From assembly GCA_023666905.1 (NCBI GenBank), contig JAMPBC010000007.1, positions 1 to 52,960 of the forward strand: a DNA stretch of 52,960 bases, written 5' to 3'. Below are positions 25,697-34,806 of this stretch, piece after piece (position 1 is the stretch's first letter; every line of letters starts with the position of its first letter). Source of the stretch: Bacteroides sp. GTDB taxonomy: Bacteria > Bacteroidota > Bacteroidia > Bacteroidales > Muribaculaceae. The position numbers were made by a program, and so were the translations under genes. The notes beneath the pieces were generated by a model, which saw only the letters and a list, made by a program, of their open reading frames with translations, had not been told where the DNA came from and did no database searches.

Positions 25697-26998
25697 TCAG
25701 ATGGTTTCAAGTTCAATTACGTGGTCAATTGTATTGACGGGAATCTCACTGAGGTGCAACGTGACTGAACCGTCCTTCTCCTTGGTGAATTTCACCGGTT
25801 TGCGGTCAATGAAGCCTACGGCTTTTTTCACTTTGGCACTTGTTGGAATGTTAATAGATGCCGACTCCGGAGTGAGTAGATGGACAAAGAGTTTCTTACC
25901 CTTGCGTGTTGAAGTTCCCCATTCCTGTGCGGGAAAATCGCCGGCGGTGGTTCCGTAGAATGTTTCTCCGTAAACGTTCATCCATTCGCCAATTTCCTTC
26001 AATCTTGACAATGCCGTTTCCGGAAGTTCCCCATTGGGTTGCGGACCAATGTTCAGCAGAAGGTTAGCGCCCATGCCGGCGGCTTTAACCAAATAGTGGA
26101 TAAGTGTGGTTGCATCTTTGTAGTTTTGGTCGGCGACTTTGTAGCCCCACATCCCGTTCATGGTCTGGCATGTTTCCAACGGTAATCGGGATATGTCCTG
26201 TCCCGATAGGCCTGCCGTGTTTTCGCCCGGGAGGTCGCGTTCAAAAATCTGAATGTCCTCACCTTCGTGTGGTGTGATGTGGTGGTTGTTTCCGACCAGA
26301 CAACGTGGTTGAAGCTTATGAATGAGTGCATATTGCTCGGGGAGTTGCCAGTTGAAAGGAATGGAGTCCTGATCATGATCCCAATGTCCGTCAAACCAGA
26401 TAGCACCAATTTCGCCATATTTTGTGAGCAATTCGGTGAGCTGTCGGTTCATAAAGTCATAGTAACCGGGCCAGTCCTGTTTGCTGTCGTCGCAGCCGGT
26501 TTTAAGGCCGGTACGTCCTTTCGGATAATCATCACGGCCCCAATCAATGTGTGAATAATATAGGTGCAGTTTTATTCCCTGTTTATGACATTCGTCGGCC
26601 AATTCTTTTATTACATCACGTCCAAAAGGTGTGGCGTCGACCACGTTGTAGTCCGATTGGTCAGTGTCCCACATTGAGAAGCCATCGTGATGACGAGAGG
26701 TAAAGCAAATGTATTTTGCTCCGGACTCCTTGATTGCTTTTACCCAGGATGCGGCATTGAATTGCGCGGGATAAAATGCTGATGCTACTTTGCTGTATTC
26801 TTTTGCTGAAATGCCACTGTTAAGATACCATTCTCCCTGAGCGAACATGCTGTAAATTCCCCAGTGAAGAAATATTCCGAATCCATTGTCGGCAAATTCT
26901 TTTCTGGCTTCAAGGTTTTCGGCCGTAGGAACATATTCGGCCTTAGCCGGCGTAAATAGTGAAGCTATAGCTATGGCAGTTAAAAATAGTTTTTTCAT
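25697..26998 (-). CDS. Secreted GH29 alpha-L-fucosidase
   Basis: The 433-residue product has a signal peptide (MKKLFLTAIAIASLFTPAKA) and a GH29 barrel: GIFLHWGIYSMFAQGEWY, YICFTSRHHDGFSMWDT, HLYYSHIDWGRDDYP, then the nucleophile Asp203 in IGAIWFDGHWD. A small C-terminal beta domain follows. It removes fucose from host mucin, milk or dietary glycans; whether it prefers alpha-1,2 or alpha-1,3/1,4 links cannot be told, and I could not fix the acid/base residue with confidence. It is the first gene of the operon with cutC and the transglutaminase-like protein. No promoter box of the usual type is visible between the terminator at 27004-27045 and the start, so some readthrough is possible. Confidence 0.93.
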   Translation of the reverse strand: MKKLFLTAIAIASLFTPAKAEYVPTAENLEARKEFADNGFGIFLHWGIYSMFAQGEWYLNSGISAKEYSKVASAFYPAQFNAASWVKAIKESGAKYICFTSRHHDGFSMWDTDQSDYNVVDATPFGRDVIKELADECHKQGIKLHLYYSHIDWGRDDYPKGRTGLKTGCDDSKQDWPGYYDFMNRQLTELLTKYGEIGAIWFDGHWDHDQDSIPFNWQLPEQYALIHKLQPRCLVGNNHHITPHEGEDIQIFERDLPGENTAGLSGQDISRLPLETCQTMNGMWGYKVADQNYKDATTLIHYLVKAAGMGANLLLNIGPQPNGELPETALSRLKEIGEWMNVYGETFYGTTAGDFPAQEWGTSTRKGKKLFVHLLTPESASINIPTSAKVKKAVGFIDRKPVKFTKEKDGSVTLHLSEIPVNTIDHVIELETI

Positions 26999-27003
26999 TT
27001 TAA

Positions 27004-27045
27004 CAAAAAGGGGTTCTATTTCAGTGTTTCCAGAGAATAGAACCC
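27004..27045 (-). terminator. Terminator after the DUF3127 gene
   Basis: GGGTTCTATT (27011-27020) and AATAGAACCC (27036-27045) form a perfect ten-pair stem. On the minus strand the stem is followed by CTTTTTG. It ends within ten bases of the GH29 start codon. Confidence 0.85.
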
Positions 27046-27095
27046 TAAAATTTAAGAGGTTGTGTTAATTATGGAGAGTTAGAGATTTGTGCATG

Positions 27096-27467
27096 TCAAA
27101 ACGGGAGATCTTCATCGCCGCCACCGGCAGCCATGGGATCAAATGGAGGAACGGGGGGCATGTTGGGGTCTGCTGAAGGTGCAGGAGCCATTTGAGCAGC
27201 GGTGCCTTTTTCAACTTTCCAACCGCGGATGCTTGTGTACCAGCGTCCGTTAAATTCGCGACTTTCAATGTCAAAGCTCAGCGTAATGTCATCGCCCACT
27301 GAAAGAGGATATTGGTCGGCTCGTTCACCAAACAAATCAAAATGCACTTTTTTAGGATATGTTTCCTGAGTCTCAAGAACATACTCGCGTTTTTTCCAAC
27401 TGTTTCCGGCTTTTGATACACCTGATTGTTCAGGAAGCGCAACAATTACTTTTCCTTTTATTTCCAT
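27096..27467 (-). CDS. DUF3127 protein, OB-fold-like with SSB-type C-terminal tail
   Basis: The 123-residue product starts MEIKGKVIVALPEQSGVSKAGNSWKKREYVLETQE and contains VHFDLFGERADQYPLSVGDDITLSFDIESREFNGRWYTSIRGWKVE, the core of the DUF3127 family, whose beta pattern resembles an OB fold. A Pro-rich, low-complexity linker leads to a Gly-rich stretch and ends in DEDLPF, closely matching the acidic tip of single-stranded DNA-binding proteins that recruits repair and replication enzymes. I infer a single-stranded nucleic acid-binding accessory role; it is not the main SSB. It is a single-gene unit with its own promoter and terminator. Confidence 0.85.
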   Translation of the reverse strand: MEIKGKVIVALPEQSGVSKAGNSWKKREYVLETQETYPKKVHFDLFGERADQYPLSVGDDITLSFDIESREFNGRWYTSIRGWKVEKGTAAQMAPAPSADPNMPPVPPFDPMAAGGGDEDLPF

Positions 27468-27503
27468 TGTAGTTAATTATTTTCGTGTGATTGTTTTATC
27501 TTA

Positions 27504-27535
27504 CAAAGATAAGCACGACTAATGATTTTTCCAAA
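27504..27535 (-). promoter_or_regulatory. Promoter of the DUF3127 gene
   Basis: The minus-strand -7 box TATCTTTG (27504-27511) and TTTG (27532-27535) are 20 bases apart. The start codon at 27467 lies 36 bases downstream of the box. Confidence 0.65.
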
Positions 27536-27621
27536 TAATTTGGTTCAAACCGCCTCAAACTGTTGATAACTCTGTTATTTATGATTATCGGTACGGTTGA
27601 GAGATTGACGAATTTTTTCGC

Positions 27622-29463
27622 TCACTTTAGTTTTTTTCCTGTGCGGTCGTAAGTAACCGTTTCGTCGTTCTTGGTGACGGTAATGGTATCTTCAGCAAGA
27701 TTTGTTATGGGGTCATATTTGATGGGTATCACCGTACGCCCTTGAGTATCTATAACCCCCCATTTATCTTTCTTGCGAACGGCGGCAAGGCCTTTGACAA
27801 AAGGCAACGCCTCGTCATATTTAAGTTTTATCACAACATTGCCCGATGGGTTGATATAGCCATATTTGTCTTCAAGGCTCACAGCATACAGTCCGTCGGA
27901 GTAGGGTGCAAGCGTGGCGTAAGTAGATATTACCGACTCTTTGCCGGTTTTGTCAACCAACCCCCATTTGTTGTTTTTGAGAGTGCGTGCCAATCCCGAT
28001 TCCTCAAAGGAGGATATTTTGTCGTACGATGCATGAACGGCTTCCTTGCCGTCGCGCGCCAAATAACCGTAATGGCGCGAACGCTCAATCAGGGCCAGAT
28101 TGTCGGTGAATGGTTCTATGTTCTGATATATCGCCGGCGCAAGATATTCTCCGTTTTTGTCAATCAATCCCCAAAGGTCCTTTAACTTAACACGTGCACA
28201 ATCGCCGTCAAAGTCGTAAGCCTCATCGTACAAAGGTTTCACAATTTCAAATCCATCTGCGTCAATGAAGCCATAGTTACCGGCTCGGCGCACAATGGCA
28301 CGGTCGCTAACAAATGGACGGACCTCATCGTACATCAAGTCGTTAACCGGAACTCCACCGAATGTTATGATGGATAATTTACCGTTACGCTTAACCGTGC
28401 CGAGTCCATGATCGAATTTCACCGGTTGGAAATTGCCGGAATTGTCCACCACTCCTTTATCGCTACCATGGGTAACGAGTGCGTATGGCCCGTTGAAATC
28501 GTATGCATCATCAAATTCTATGTTGGAAATCTCTTTCCCGTCCTTAGTTATGAAATTATAGCGTCCGTTCCGGTTCACTCTTGCCACACCATCCCGGAAC
28601 GAGGCTATGAGCTGATAACGAGGCTCCACCACTTCAAGCATCTCAGTGTTAATGATGCCATATTTACCATTTACCTTAACGCGAGCCAATTCTTTTGGAC
28701 CAAGACTTCCAAACGGTTCAATCTCATCATAGAGCATGGCGTAATCAATATTGAGCGTGCTGTCAATATCGGCTTTATGACCATGAAGTGTAACAGAGAT
28801 GGGAGTACCTAAGGAGTCTGTAGTTATATCCTCAAACACAACCGGAATTATTTCGTTGCCGGCTTTGTCAATTGCACCATAACGTTTGTTTAGTTCAACA
28901 ATACCAAGGTTTGATGCAAAGGGAAGTGCTAAATCATATTTCAATGGAACCAGTTCAAATCCATGACGGTCAATATACCCCCATTTGCCATTTTTGTTTA
29001 CAGAATAGAAACCTTGTGATTCCATATCAATGTGCTGATAAACGGCGGGGATTGTCATCACACCCTGTTTGTTTATTACTCCACATTTCCCGTCCAGTGT
29101 CACAATGGCTTCGCCATTCTCGAAATCAGATGCACCATTATATATTAGAGGCACTATTTCTTCCCCGGCACGGTCAACAAATCCGAACAAGTCATTGGCC
29201 GATACCAGAATCATTCCGTCAAGCAACTCACTGTGCCAGTCGTACTTTTGATCCAGTTTCTGGTAGATGCTCTCTACCGAAGGCTGTTGGGGTGCTGTTG
29301 GCCGAGATGCTTTTTTTACACTTTGGCGGGAATGATACACGGCTTTTGATTTGCTAACCGGACGCACAATGTTTTGCTGAGCAGTTAGTTGAAGCGGGTG
29401 GGCGAAGCTTGACATCAGAAAAGCTCCACATACAATAAGCCTAATTGCATGTTTAATTGACAT
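27622..29463 (-). CDS. Secreted WG-repeat protein
   Basis: The 613-residue product has a signal peptide (MSIKHAIRLIVCGAFLMSSFA). After a basic linker, I count about 14 tandem WG-type repeats of roughly 35-45 residues, each of the pattern YGxIDxxGxEIVPxxYD, for example WGLIDKNGEYLAPAIYQ and WGVIDTQGRTVIPIKYD. WG repeats form beta-propeller-like or extended beta structures; their ligand is unknown. I chose 29463, the first Met before the signal peptide, 16 bases after the predicted RNA start. An ATG at 29472 is possible. Longer starts up to 29586 run into the DcaP-like gene upstream. Confidence 0.88.
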   Translation of the reverse strand: MSIKHAIRLIVCGAFLMSSFAHPLQLTAQQNIVRPVSKSKAVYHSRQSVKKASRPTAPQQPSVESIYQKLDQKYDWHSELLDGMILVSANDLFGFVDRAGEEIVPLIYNGASDFENGEAIVTLDGKCGVINKQGVMTIPAVYQHIDMESQGFYSVNKNGKWGYIDRHGFELVPLKYDLALPFASNLGIVELNKRYGAIDKAGNEIIPVVFEDITTDSLGTPISVTLHGHKADIDSTLNIDYAMLYDEIEPFGSLGPKELARVKVNGKYGIINTEMLEVVEPRYQLIASFRDGVARVNRNGRYNFITKDGKEISNIEFDDAYDFNGPYALVTHGSDKGVVDNSGNFQPVKFDHGLGTVKRNGKLSIITFGGVPVNDLMYDEVRPFVSDRAIVRRAGNYGFIDADGFEIVKPLYDEAYDFDGDCARVKLKDLWGLIDKNGEYLAPAIYQNIEPFTDNLALIERSRHYGYLARDGKEAVHASYDKISSFEESGLARTLKNNKWGLVDKTGKESVISTYATLAPYSDGLYAVSLEDKYGYINPSGNVVIKLKYDEALPFVKGLAAVRKKDKWGVIDTQGRTVIPIKYDPITNLAEDTITVTKNDETVTYDRTGKKLK

Positions 29464-29484
29464 AACTTCCATGGTGTTTATGCA

Positions 29485-29516
29485 CAAAATTAATGCAAAG
29501 CTATCAAGCATACAAA
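29485..29516 (-). promoter_or_regulatory. Promoter of the WG-repeat gene
   Basis: The minus-strand -7 box TAATTTTG (29485-29492) and TTTG (29513-29516) are 20 bases apart. A second box, TAGCTTTG, lies at 29496-29503. They sit between the DcaP-like stop and the WG start. Confidence 0.65.
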
Positions 29517-29554
29517 TTTCATGGAAGTAAAATGTCACGACCGCATGAATTGCA

Positions 29555-30883
29555 TTAGAATGAGAACTGGCACATGGCTCCAACACGTTTGGCCCAACGG
29601 CTATCTCCGCTGAAGTTTTTGCGTTTGCCTATATCGAATTCCGCGGCGACCTGAATGCGGGGAGTAAGATTCCAGAACACGTTGATGTTTCCAAACAGAC
29701 CGTAACGGTACTCTTCGGGTGCTACTTTGCGGGATGGCAAAAATCGAGTCTGGCTAAAGGAGGCACTTGTGAAAAGTGTCGGAGTGAAATTATATTGCAG
29801 GCCAATGTTCCAACCGTAGGATTTCGGCGCGTAAAGTACTCCGGGAGCGTCAGGATTGCCAATGAGATCATAAGCTCCAATGAGCAGGTCACCTCCCAAT
29901 CCGGCATAACCTTTTCCATAGTTTAGAGTTCCGTAGACGGTTACCGGACTGATTGGGTGTCCCACCCCACTTAGTTGAACACCCCAACCGGCAAGATAAT
30001 GATTTTTTGCCTGCAACATGTTTCTATAAGAAAGAGACCGGAGAATACCCGAAAGACGTATGTGGGATGTCCGTCCCCATTCATATTGAACAAAGGCCGC
30101 GCCGTCAGGACACCATTCATCAACTTTTTCTGTGTCGACGTTATCAACAGAAACTGATGTAGAGGGTGTTTCGGCCGAAATAGCAAATACCCATCTTTCC
30201 TTCACCCGTGGCATCCAGCGTACAAGGACCGATGTGTTGGCAAGTTTGTTGTTAGGGCCTTGAGCATCGACGGTTGCAGGCACGGCTGCAGGGTCGCTGA
30301 AGGTGGAGCTTGCGTAACCGATTGTGAAATCATTAATTGTGGCATAAGCTTTTTTCAAGTGAAAATCGCGCGAAGAGTAGCCATTAAAGTTAGCTTCAAT
30401 GTAAAGAGAATAGTTCCCAAGCTTTTTATTACGGCCTATGACTCTGAAAAACAGACATGTTCCAGCCGGTGTGGTTCCGAATTTACGCATTTTCGCCGGG
30501 TCCGGATTCATTGGAATAAGATATGGGGCGAATCCTGAGGCAGGAATTGCTCCGCCCCAGTCAAAATATCCTCTCATGCGCACCGCTCCACCTATTCCCA
30601 TGGCTAAAGACGCATCTCGACTAAGAAATAGAAAATAAGGTGACTCCGGATCTTGAAAATGACGGAACTGATCAACGTAGAATTGTTCTATTATGTAGCG
30701 AACGGAATCGGAGTGTGATTGGGAGGTGGATATATCCGATTTACCGCCGATTACAACAACTTTTTGCGATGCTACAATGGAATCGTGCAACTGGTCAGCA
30801 AGACTTTCCGCCGGTTGGGCAATAAGATTTCCTGACGAACAAAATGCGAGCAATGTCGCAAGCATAAAATGTGAGAACTTCAT
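29555..30883 (-). CDS. DcaP-like outer-membrane porin
   Basis: The 442-residue product has a signal peptide (MKFSHFMLATLLAFCSSGNLIA). A polar N-terminal segment follows, and then a long series of amphipathic strands ending in Phe (AKRVGAMCQFSF), the usual signal for outer-membrane barrel insertion. GGAVRMRGYFDWGGA and FWNLTPRIQVAAEFDIGKRKNFSG are typical of the DcaP-like trimeric porin family, which takes up small anionic solutes. The substrate is unknown. It follows the ftsH terminator on the same strand. I see no TAnnTTTG box upstream; there is a TTGAAC / TATTAT pair 17 bases apart, which is not the usual promoter type for this phylum. Confidence 0.85.
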   Translation of the reverse strand: MKFSHFMLATLLAFCSSGNLIAQPAESLADQLHDSIVASQKVVVIGGKSDISTSQSHSDSVRYIIEQFYVDQFRHFQDPESPYFLFLSRDASLAMGIGGAVRMRGYFDWGGAIPASGFAPYLIPMNPDPAKMRKFGTTPAGTCLFFRVIGRNKKLGNYSLYIEANFNGYSSRDFHLKKAYATINDFTIGYASSTFSDPAAVPATVDAQGPNNKLANTSVLVRWMPRVKERWVFAISAETPSTSVSVDNVDTEKVDEWCPDGAAFVQYEWGRTSHIRLSGILRSLSYRNMLQAKNHYLAGWGVQLSGVGHPISPVTVYGTLNYGKGYAGLGGDLLIGAYDLIGNPDAPGVLYAPKSYGWNIGLQYNFTPTLFTSASFSQTRFLPSRKVAPEEYRYGLFGNINVFWNLTPRIQVAAEFDIGKRKNFSGDSRWAKRVGAMCQFSF

Positions 30884-30942
30884 AATGTGTGATGATATTT
30901 ATGATTATAATACACGCAGCAATTAAAAAGTTCAATTCTACG

Positions 30943-30976
30943 CTAAAAAGCCGATGCTCGCACAGGGCATCGGCTT
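30943..30976 (-). terminator. Terminator after ftsH
   Basis: AAGCCGATGC (30948-30957) pairs perfectly with GCATCGGCTT (30967-30976). On the minus strand it is followed by TTTTTAGCG. It lies 26 bases past the ftsH stop. Confidence 0.85.
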
Positions 30977-31002
30977 CTAATAAGTTGGATTTTCGTTGAA
31001 AT

Positions 31003-33030
31003 TTATTCAGGCAAGGGTGGGGGAGTTTCCGAAGAGTTGTTGGACCCACTTTCGTTTTCGGTGACCGCGGACTCGTCTGTATCTCCGTTTTTTTCAGGAA
31101 GAGCATTTTGAGGCGTCGCCGCAAGAATTTCTTCGGTGCGTGAAGTCCAAGGACGTTTTCCGAAAATATGCTCTACATCTTCAGTGAAAATAACCTCGCG
31201 CTTAATCAAAACATCGGCCAATTCGTTGTGTCCGGCAGCGTGAGCTTTCAGAATTTCCTTTGCGCGTTCATATTGTTCGTTAATAATCCGGCTCACCTCT
31301 TCATCAATAAGTTTGGCACGCTCATCGCTGTAAGGCTTGGAGAATCCATAGTCCTGACCAGTGGAATCGTAGTAGCAAAGGTTCGGAAGTTTGTCGCTCA
31401 TTCCGTAATATACCACCATGGCATAGGCTTGCTTGGTGACACGCTCCAGATCATTGGCGGCACCGGTGGAGATGCGACCCAGGAATAATTCTTCGGCAGC
31501 ACGTCCGCCAAGAGTGGCACACATTTCATCAAGTATGGCCTGGGTGGGCGTGATCTGTCGTTCTTCGGGTAAATACCAAGCTGCACCAAGGGCTTTGCCA
31601 CGTGGCACAATAGTTACCTTGATTAGAGGATTGGCATAGCGAAGATGCCATGAAACAGTGGCATGTCCGGCTTCATGAATGGCAATGGAGCGCTTTTCCT
31701 CGTCCGTTGTAATTTTGGAGCGCTTTTCAAGACCACCTACAATGCGGTCCACGGCATCAACAAAGTCCTGGCGGGTAACGGTTTTATGGTCGTGGCGGGC
31801 AGCTATCAGGGCCGCCTCATTACATACATTGGCAATCTCAGCACCCGAGAACCCCGGGGTTTGGCGTGCAAGCAAGTCAACGTCAACTGAAGAATCTTTT
31901 TTGATTTTGCGCAGATGAACGTTGAAAATGGCCACGCGATCGTTAAGGTCCGGAAGGTCCACGTAAATCTGACGGTCAAAGCGTCCGGCACGGAGCAATG
32001 CTTTATCAAGAATGTCGGCACGGTTGGTAGCTGCAAGTATTATTACGCCACTATTGGTACCGAAACCGTCCATTTCAGTGAGAAGCTGATTGAGCGTGTT
32101 TTCACGTTCATCGTTTGAACCCATGTTCGGGTTGCGTCCGCGTGCGCGGCCCACGGCGTCAATTTCGTCAATAAACACAATGCAGGGAGCTTTTTCTTTA
32201 GCTTGGCGGAAGAGATCGCGAACACGTGATGCTCCCACACCAACAAACATTTCCACAAAATCACTACCTGAAAGGGAGAAAAATGGCACATTGGCTTCTC
32301 CGGCCACTGCTTTGGCGAGCAGAGTCTTACCTGTTCCGGGAGGGCCTACCAGGAGAGCACCTTTTGGAATTTTACCACCCAAATCGGTGTATCGTTGGGG
32401 GTTCTTAAGAAATTCAACAATTTCCTCAATTTCGGTTTTTGCTTCGGACAGGCCGGCCACATCCTTAAACGTTACCTTTTCAGCATTGTCCTTATCAAAC
32501 ATTTTTGCTTTTGATTTGCCAACACTGAAAACACCTCCGGCAGCTCCATCACCGCGGCCTGCCATGCGGCGCATTATCCAGAACCAGAACACAATAAGCA
32601 AGATTATCGGGCCAAAGGACCAGATATACGATGAAAAGTCAGAAGTCTTGTCATAGCTAACATCGCCATTGAAAACACCCGATGCTTTCCACTGCTCGAT
32701 GTCCTTCTCTATTTTTTCTTGCGAACCAATGGTGACGTAAACCGATGCCGGAGTCGTGGAATTTTTGGGATAATTAGGAAATTGTTTTACTGCCTCAGCC
32801 TCAGTGAGAAAACCTTCGGCTTGATGTTTTGTTGGGTTTATTACAATTTTCTTAAGCCCGCGTTGGCTCGCAATCTGTTCAAACTGCGTGTAACTTTCCA
32901 GTTCTTTGGAATAATGGTCCTGATCAAAATAAGCAATACCGAACAGGCCAATCAAAATGATGGCATACATCCAGTACATGCTGAACCGGAAGACTGGCTT
33001 TTTAGGTGTTGGAAGGTTGTTCATTGCCAT
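31003..33030 (-). CDS. ftsH: ATP-dependent zinc metalloprotease FtsH
   Basis: FtsH is a membrane-bound AAA+ protease that degrades misfolded membrane proteins and selected regulators. The 675-residue product has two transmembrane helices (about 17-34 and 137-154) around a periplasmic domain, then the AAA domain with Walker A GPPGTGKT at 229-236 and Walker B around Asp288-Glu289. The zinc site HEAGH is at 452-456. The C-terminal tail is Ser/Pro/Glu-rich. It follows rsfS by 55 bases in a two-gene operon with a sigma-54-like promoter, and a strong terminator closes it. Confidence 0.97.
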   Translation of the reverse strand: MAMNNLPTPKKPVFRFSMYWMYAIILIGLFGIAYFDQDHYSKELESYTQFEQIASQRGLKKIVINPTKHQAEGFLTEAEAVKQFPNYPKNSTTPASVYVTIGSQEKIEKDIEQWKASGVFNGDVSYDKTSDFSSYIWSFGPIILLIVFWFWIMRRMAGRGDGAAGGVFSVGKSKAKMFDKDNAEKVTFKDVAGLSEAKTEIEEIVEFLKNPQRYTDLGGKIPKGALLVGPPGTGKTLLAKAVAGEANVPFFSLSGSDFVEMFVGVGASRVRDLFRQAKEKAPCIVFIDEIDAVGRARGRNPNMGSNDERENTLNQLLTEMDGFGTNSGVIILAATNRADILDKALLRAGRFDRQIYVDLPDLNDRVAIFNVHLRKIKKDSSVDVDLLARQTPGFSGAEIANVCNEAALIAARHDHKTVTRQDFVDAVDRIVGGLEKRSKITTDEEKRSIAIHEAGHATVSWHLRYANPLIKVTIVPRGKALGAAWYLPEERQITPTQAILDEMCATLGGRAAEELFLGRISTGAANDLERVTKQAYAMVVYYGMSDKLPNLCYYDSTGQDYGFSKPYSDERAKLIDEEVSRIINEQYERAKEILKAHAAGHNELADVLIKREVIFTEDVEHIFGKRPWTSRTEEILAATPQNALPEKNGDTDESAVTENESGSNNSSETPPPLPE

Positions 33031-33085
33031 GAGGATGGTGGTGATGGATGGTTGGGGAAATGTTGATAGCCGTAACTAACTTTAA

Positions 33086-33472
33086 TCAATCAAGATCCGG
33101 GATTTGTGTGATTTTCGCATCGCTCCACAGATCTTCCAGATTATAGCGCTCACGTTCCTGGGGAAGGAAAACGTGAACAAGTGTATCGCCATAGTCAATC
33201 ACAATCCACTGGGAGTTTTCATATCCGTCGTAATTGAAGGGTTTGATGCCGGCATGTTCAAGGAGATAATCTCTGATACTGTCGGCAATGGCACTGACCT
33301 GCATGTTGCTTGTGCCTTGACAAATAACGAAGTGTGAAACTCCTGCGCTTTCTATTTCGCTTAGGTCCACAAGGGTAATGTTGCGTCCTTTACGGTCTTG
33401 AATGCCCTCGGTGATAAGTTGGAGCATTTGTGCGGAGGTGATTGCTTTTGGTTTGGTTGAAGTTTCTATCAT
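33086..33472 (-). CDS. rsfS: Ribosomal silencing factor RsfS
   Basis: RsfS binds ribosomal protein L14 and blocks subunit joining when nutrients are scarce. The 128-residue product matches the family in length and shows GIQDRKGRNITLVDLSEIESAGVSHFVICQGTSNMQVSAIADSI, and GYENSQWIVIDYGDTLVHVFLPQERERYNLEDLWSDA near the C-terminus. It is the first gene of the rsfS-ftsH operon, a pairing I recall as common in Bacteroidetes. The promoter 30 bases upstream looks like sigma-54. Confidence 0.96.
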   Translation of the reverse strand: MIETSTKPKAITSAQMLQLITEGIQDRKGRNITLVDLSEIESAGVSHFVICQGTSNMQVSAIADSIRDYLLEHAGIKPFNYDGYENSQWIVIDYGDTLVHVFLPQERERYNLEDLWSDAKITQIPDLD

Positions 33473-33501
33473 TTATGTGTGTATGGGATTTTACTTAGTT
33501 A

Positions 33502-33517
33502 AACAAATATCATGCCA
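33502..33517 (-). promoter_or_regulatory. Sigma-54-like promoter for rsfS-ftsH
   Basis: The minus strand reads TGGCATGATATTTGTT, 13 of 16 positions identical to the site ahead of the TPR-M3 operon or better, with GG and the -12 dinucleotide ten bases apart. The -12 dinucleotide is GT rather than GC. The ATG lies 30 bases downstream. Confidence 0.5.
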
Positions 33518-33540
33518 AAAAGGTCGTTGAGGGTAGAGAA

Positions 33541-34806
33541 CTATTCATATTTCAAAGTTTTAACAGGCGAAAGCCCGGAAATTAGCAGCGATGGGAGGAT
33601 GAGGATTGCGTAGGCAACCACTATAACGGCAATATTAAGAATAATCAAAGCCGGGAACGACAGTTCCATTGGAACGAAGTTCAAGTAATAAGCATCGGGG
33701 TTAAGAGGAATCAAGTGGGTATATTGTTGCAGCAGAATAATGCTCACTCCAATTATGTTGCCAATTACAAGTCCTTTGATTACCAGCCGTTGTGCTATGA
33801 ACAGGAAGATTTTTCGGATGGTGGTGTCAGTGGCTCCAAGTGCTTTGAACAGACCAATCATGTTCACTTTCTCAAGAATGATAATGAACAGACTTGAAAT
33901 TAGGGTGAAGCCTGAAACGAATGCCATCAATGTAAGAATCACGTAAACGTTGGTATCCAAAAGGTTGAGCCAATTAATGTACATTGAGCATTGTTGGACA
34001 ATGTTGTCCACTTTGTAAAGTGTTGTTTGTTTCGGCTTGTCGAAACGTGATGCGCTTCCATGGAGTGAATTTTCAAGAAGCTTTTCATATAGTCTTTGCG
34101 AAGTCTCGGGTATATCGTTGAAATTGAGACCGCCAATGTCAATTGCGGTTGCTGCCATCGAGTCAATTTGAAACAGCTGTTGGAGCATTGGAAGTGGTGT
34201 GAATGCTAAGGATTTGTCAAAATCGGCGAAATGTGAGTCATAAACACCTGTAACGGTCAAATTTCGGGTACGCAGATTGTTGCCGTCAAAAAAATGAGTG
34301 CGAAGCTTCTGGCCGGTTGAAACATTGAGAGCGTCGGCAGTAGCCTTGGAGAGAACCAAAGCCATTGTATCGGAAGGGTCGGGGATTGTCCCCTCGAGCA
34401 GATTCTCTTTGATAAAATCCCACGGAGTGCCCGATTTTATTCCACGGAGAATAATTCCTTGAAATGTGCTGTCGGTTTTCAGCACGGCAGGCTGATTGAT
34501 TGTTAACGATATGGTTGCGTCGGGGATTATTTCCCTGATTACCGATTGCAATTCGGGAGTGAGTTGCAGAGGAGTGAACGTGTCGGTTTCAGATGACGGG
34601 TTAGGTGGCAGAATGGATATTTGTGAGTTGAATCCTTGAAGCTTCAGCATTATCTGGTTTTTGAATCCGCTGACAATGGCAATGGCAAGGAGCATTATCA
34701 CAAAAGCCACGGCAATGCCTGTGACGGCAATCAGGACACCGGATGATGCCCTGTGACCGTCTCGTTTGAGACTAATCCGCATGCCAACGAACGAGGTCAG
34801 ACTCAT
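33541..34806 (-). CDS. LolC/LolE-like ABC transporter permease
   Basis: The 421-residue inner-membrane protein has one N-terminal helix (about 22-45), a large periplasmic domain (about 46-270) and three C-terminal helices, the layout of the FtsX/MacB permease group. The sequence near the start (SFVGMRISLKRDGHRASSGVLIAVTGIAVAF) and the end (GLSPVKTLKYE) fit the LolC/E branch, which extracts lipoproteins for outer-membrane sorting. No ATPase partner is encoded here. I start it at 34806, where ATGA overlaps the aminotransferase stop; a longer frame to 34884 runs inside that gene. Confidence 0.85.
   Translation of the reverse strand: MSLTSFVGMRISLKRDGHRASSGVLIAVTGIAVAFVIMLLAIAIVSGFKNQIMLKLQGFNSQISILPPNPSSETDTFTPLQLTPELQSVIREIIPDATISLTINQPAVLKTDSTFQGIILRGIKSGTPWDFIKENLLEGTIPDPSDTMALVLSKATADALNVSTGQKLRTHFFDGNNLRTRNLTVTGVYDSHFADFDKSLAFTPLPMLQQLFQIDSMAATAIDIGGLNFNDIPETSQRLYEKLLENSLHGSASRFDKPKQTTLYKVDNIVQQCSMYINWLNLLDTNVYVILTLMAFVSGFTLISSLFIIILEKVNMIGLFKALGATDTTIRKIFLFIAQRLVIKGLVIGNIIGVSIILLQQYTHLIPLNPDAYYLNFVPMELSFPALIILNIAVIVVAYAILILPSLLISGLSPVKTLKYE

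Noticed and set aside
27541-27565. GGTTCAAACC as a tRNA T-arm
   Set aside because: The surrounding bases do not form the other tRNA arms, and a -33 promoter element overlaps the left side.
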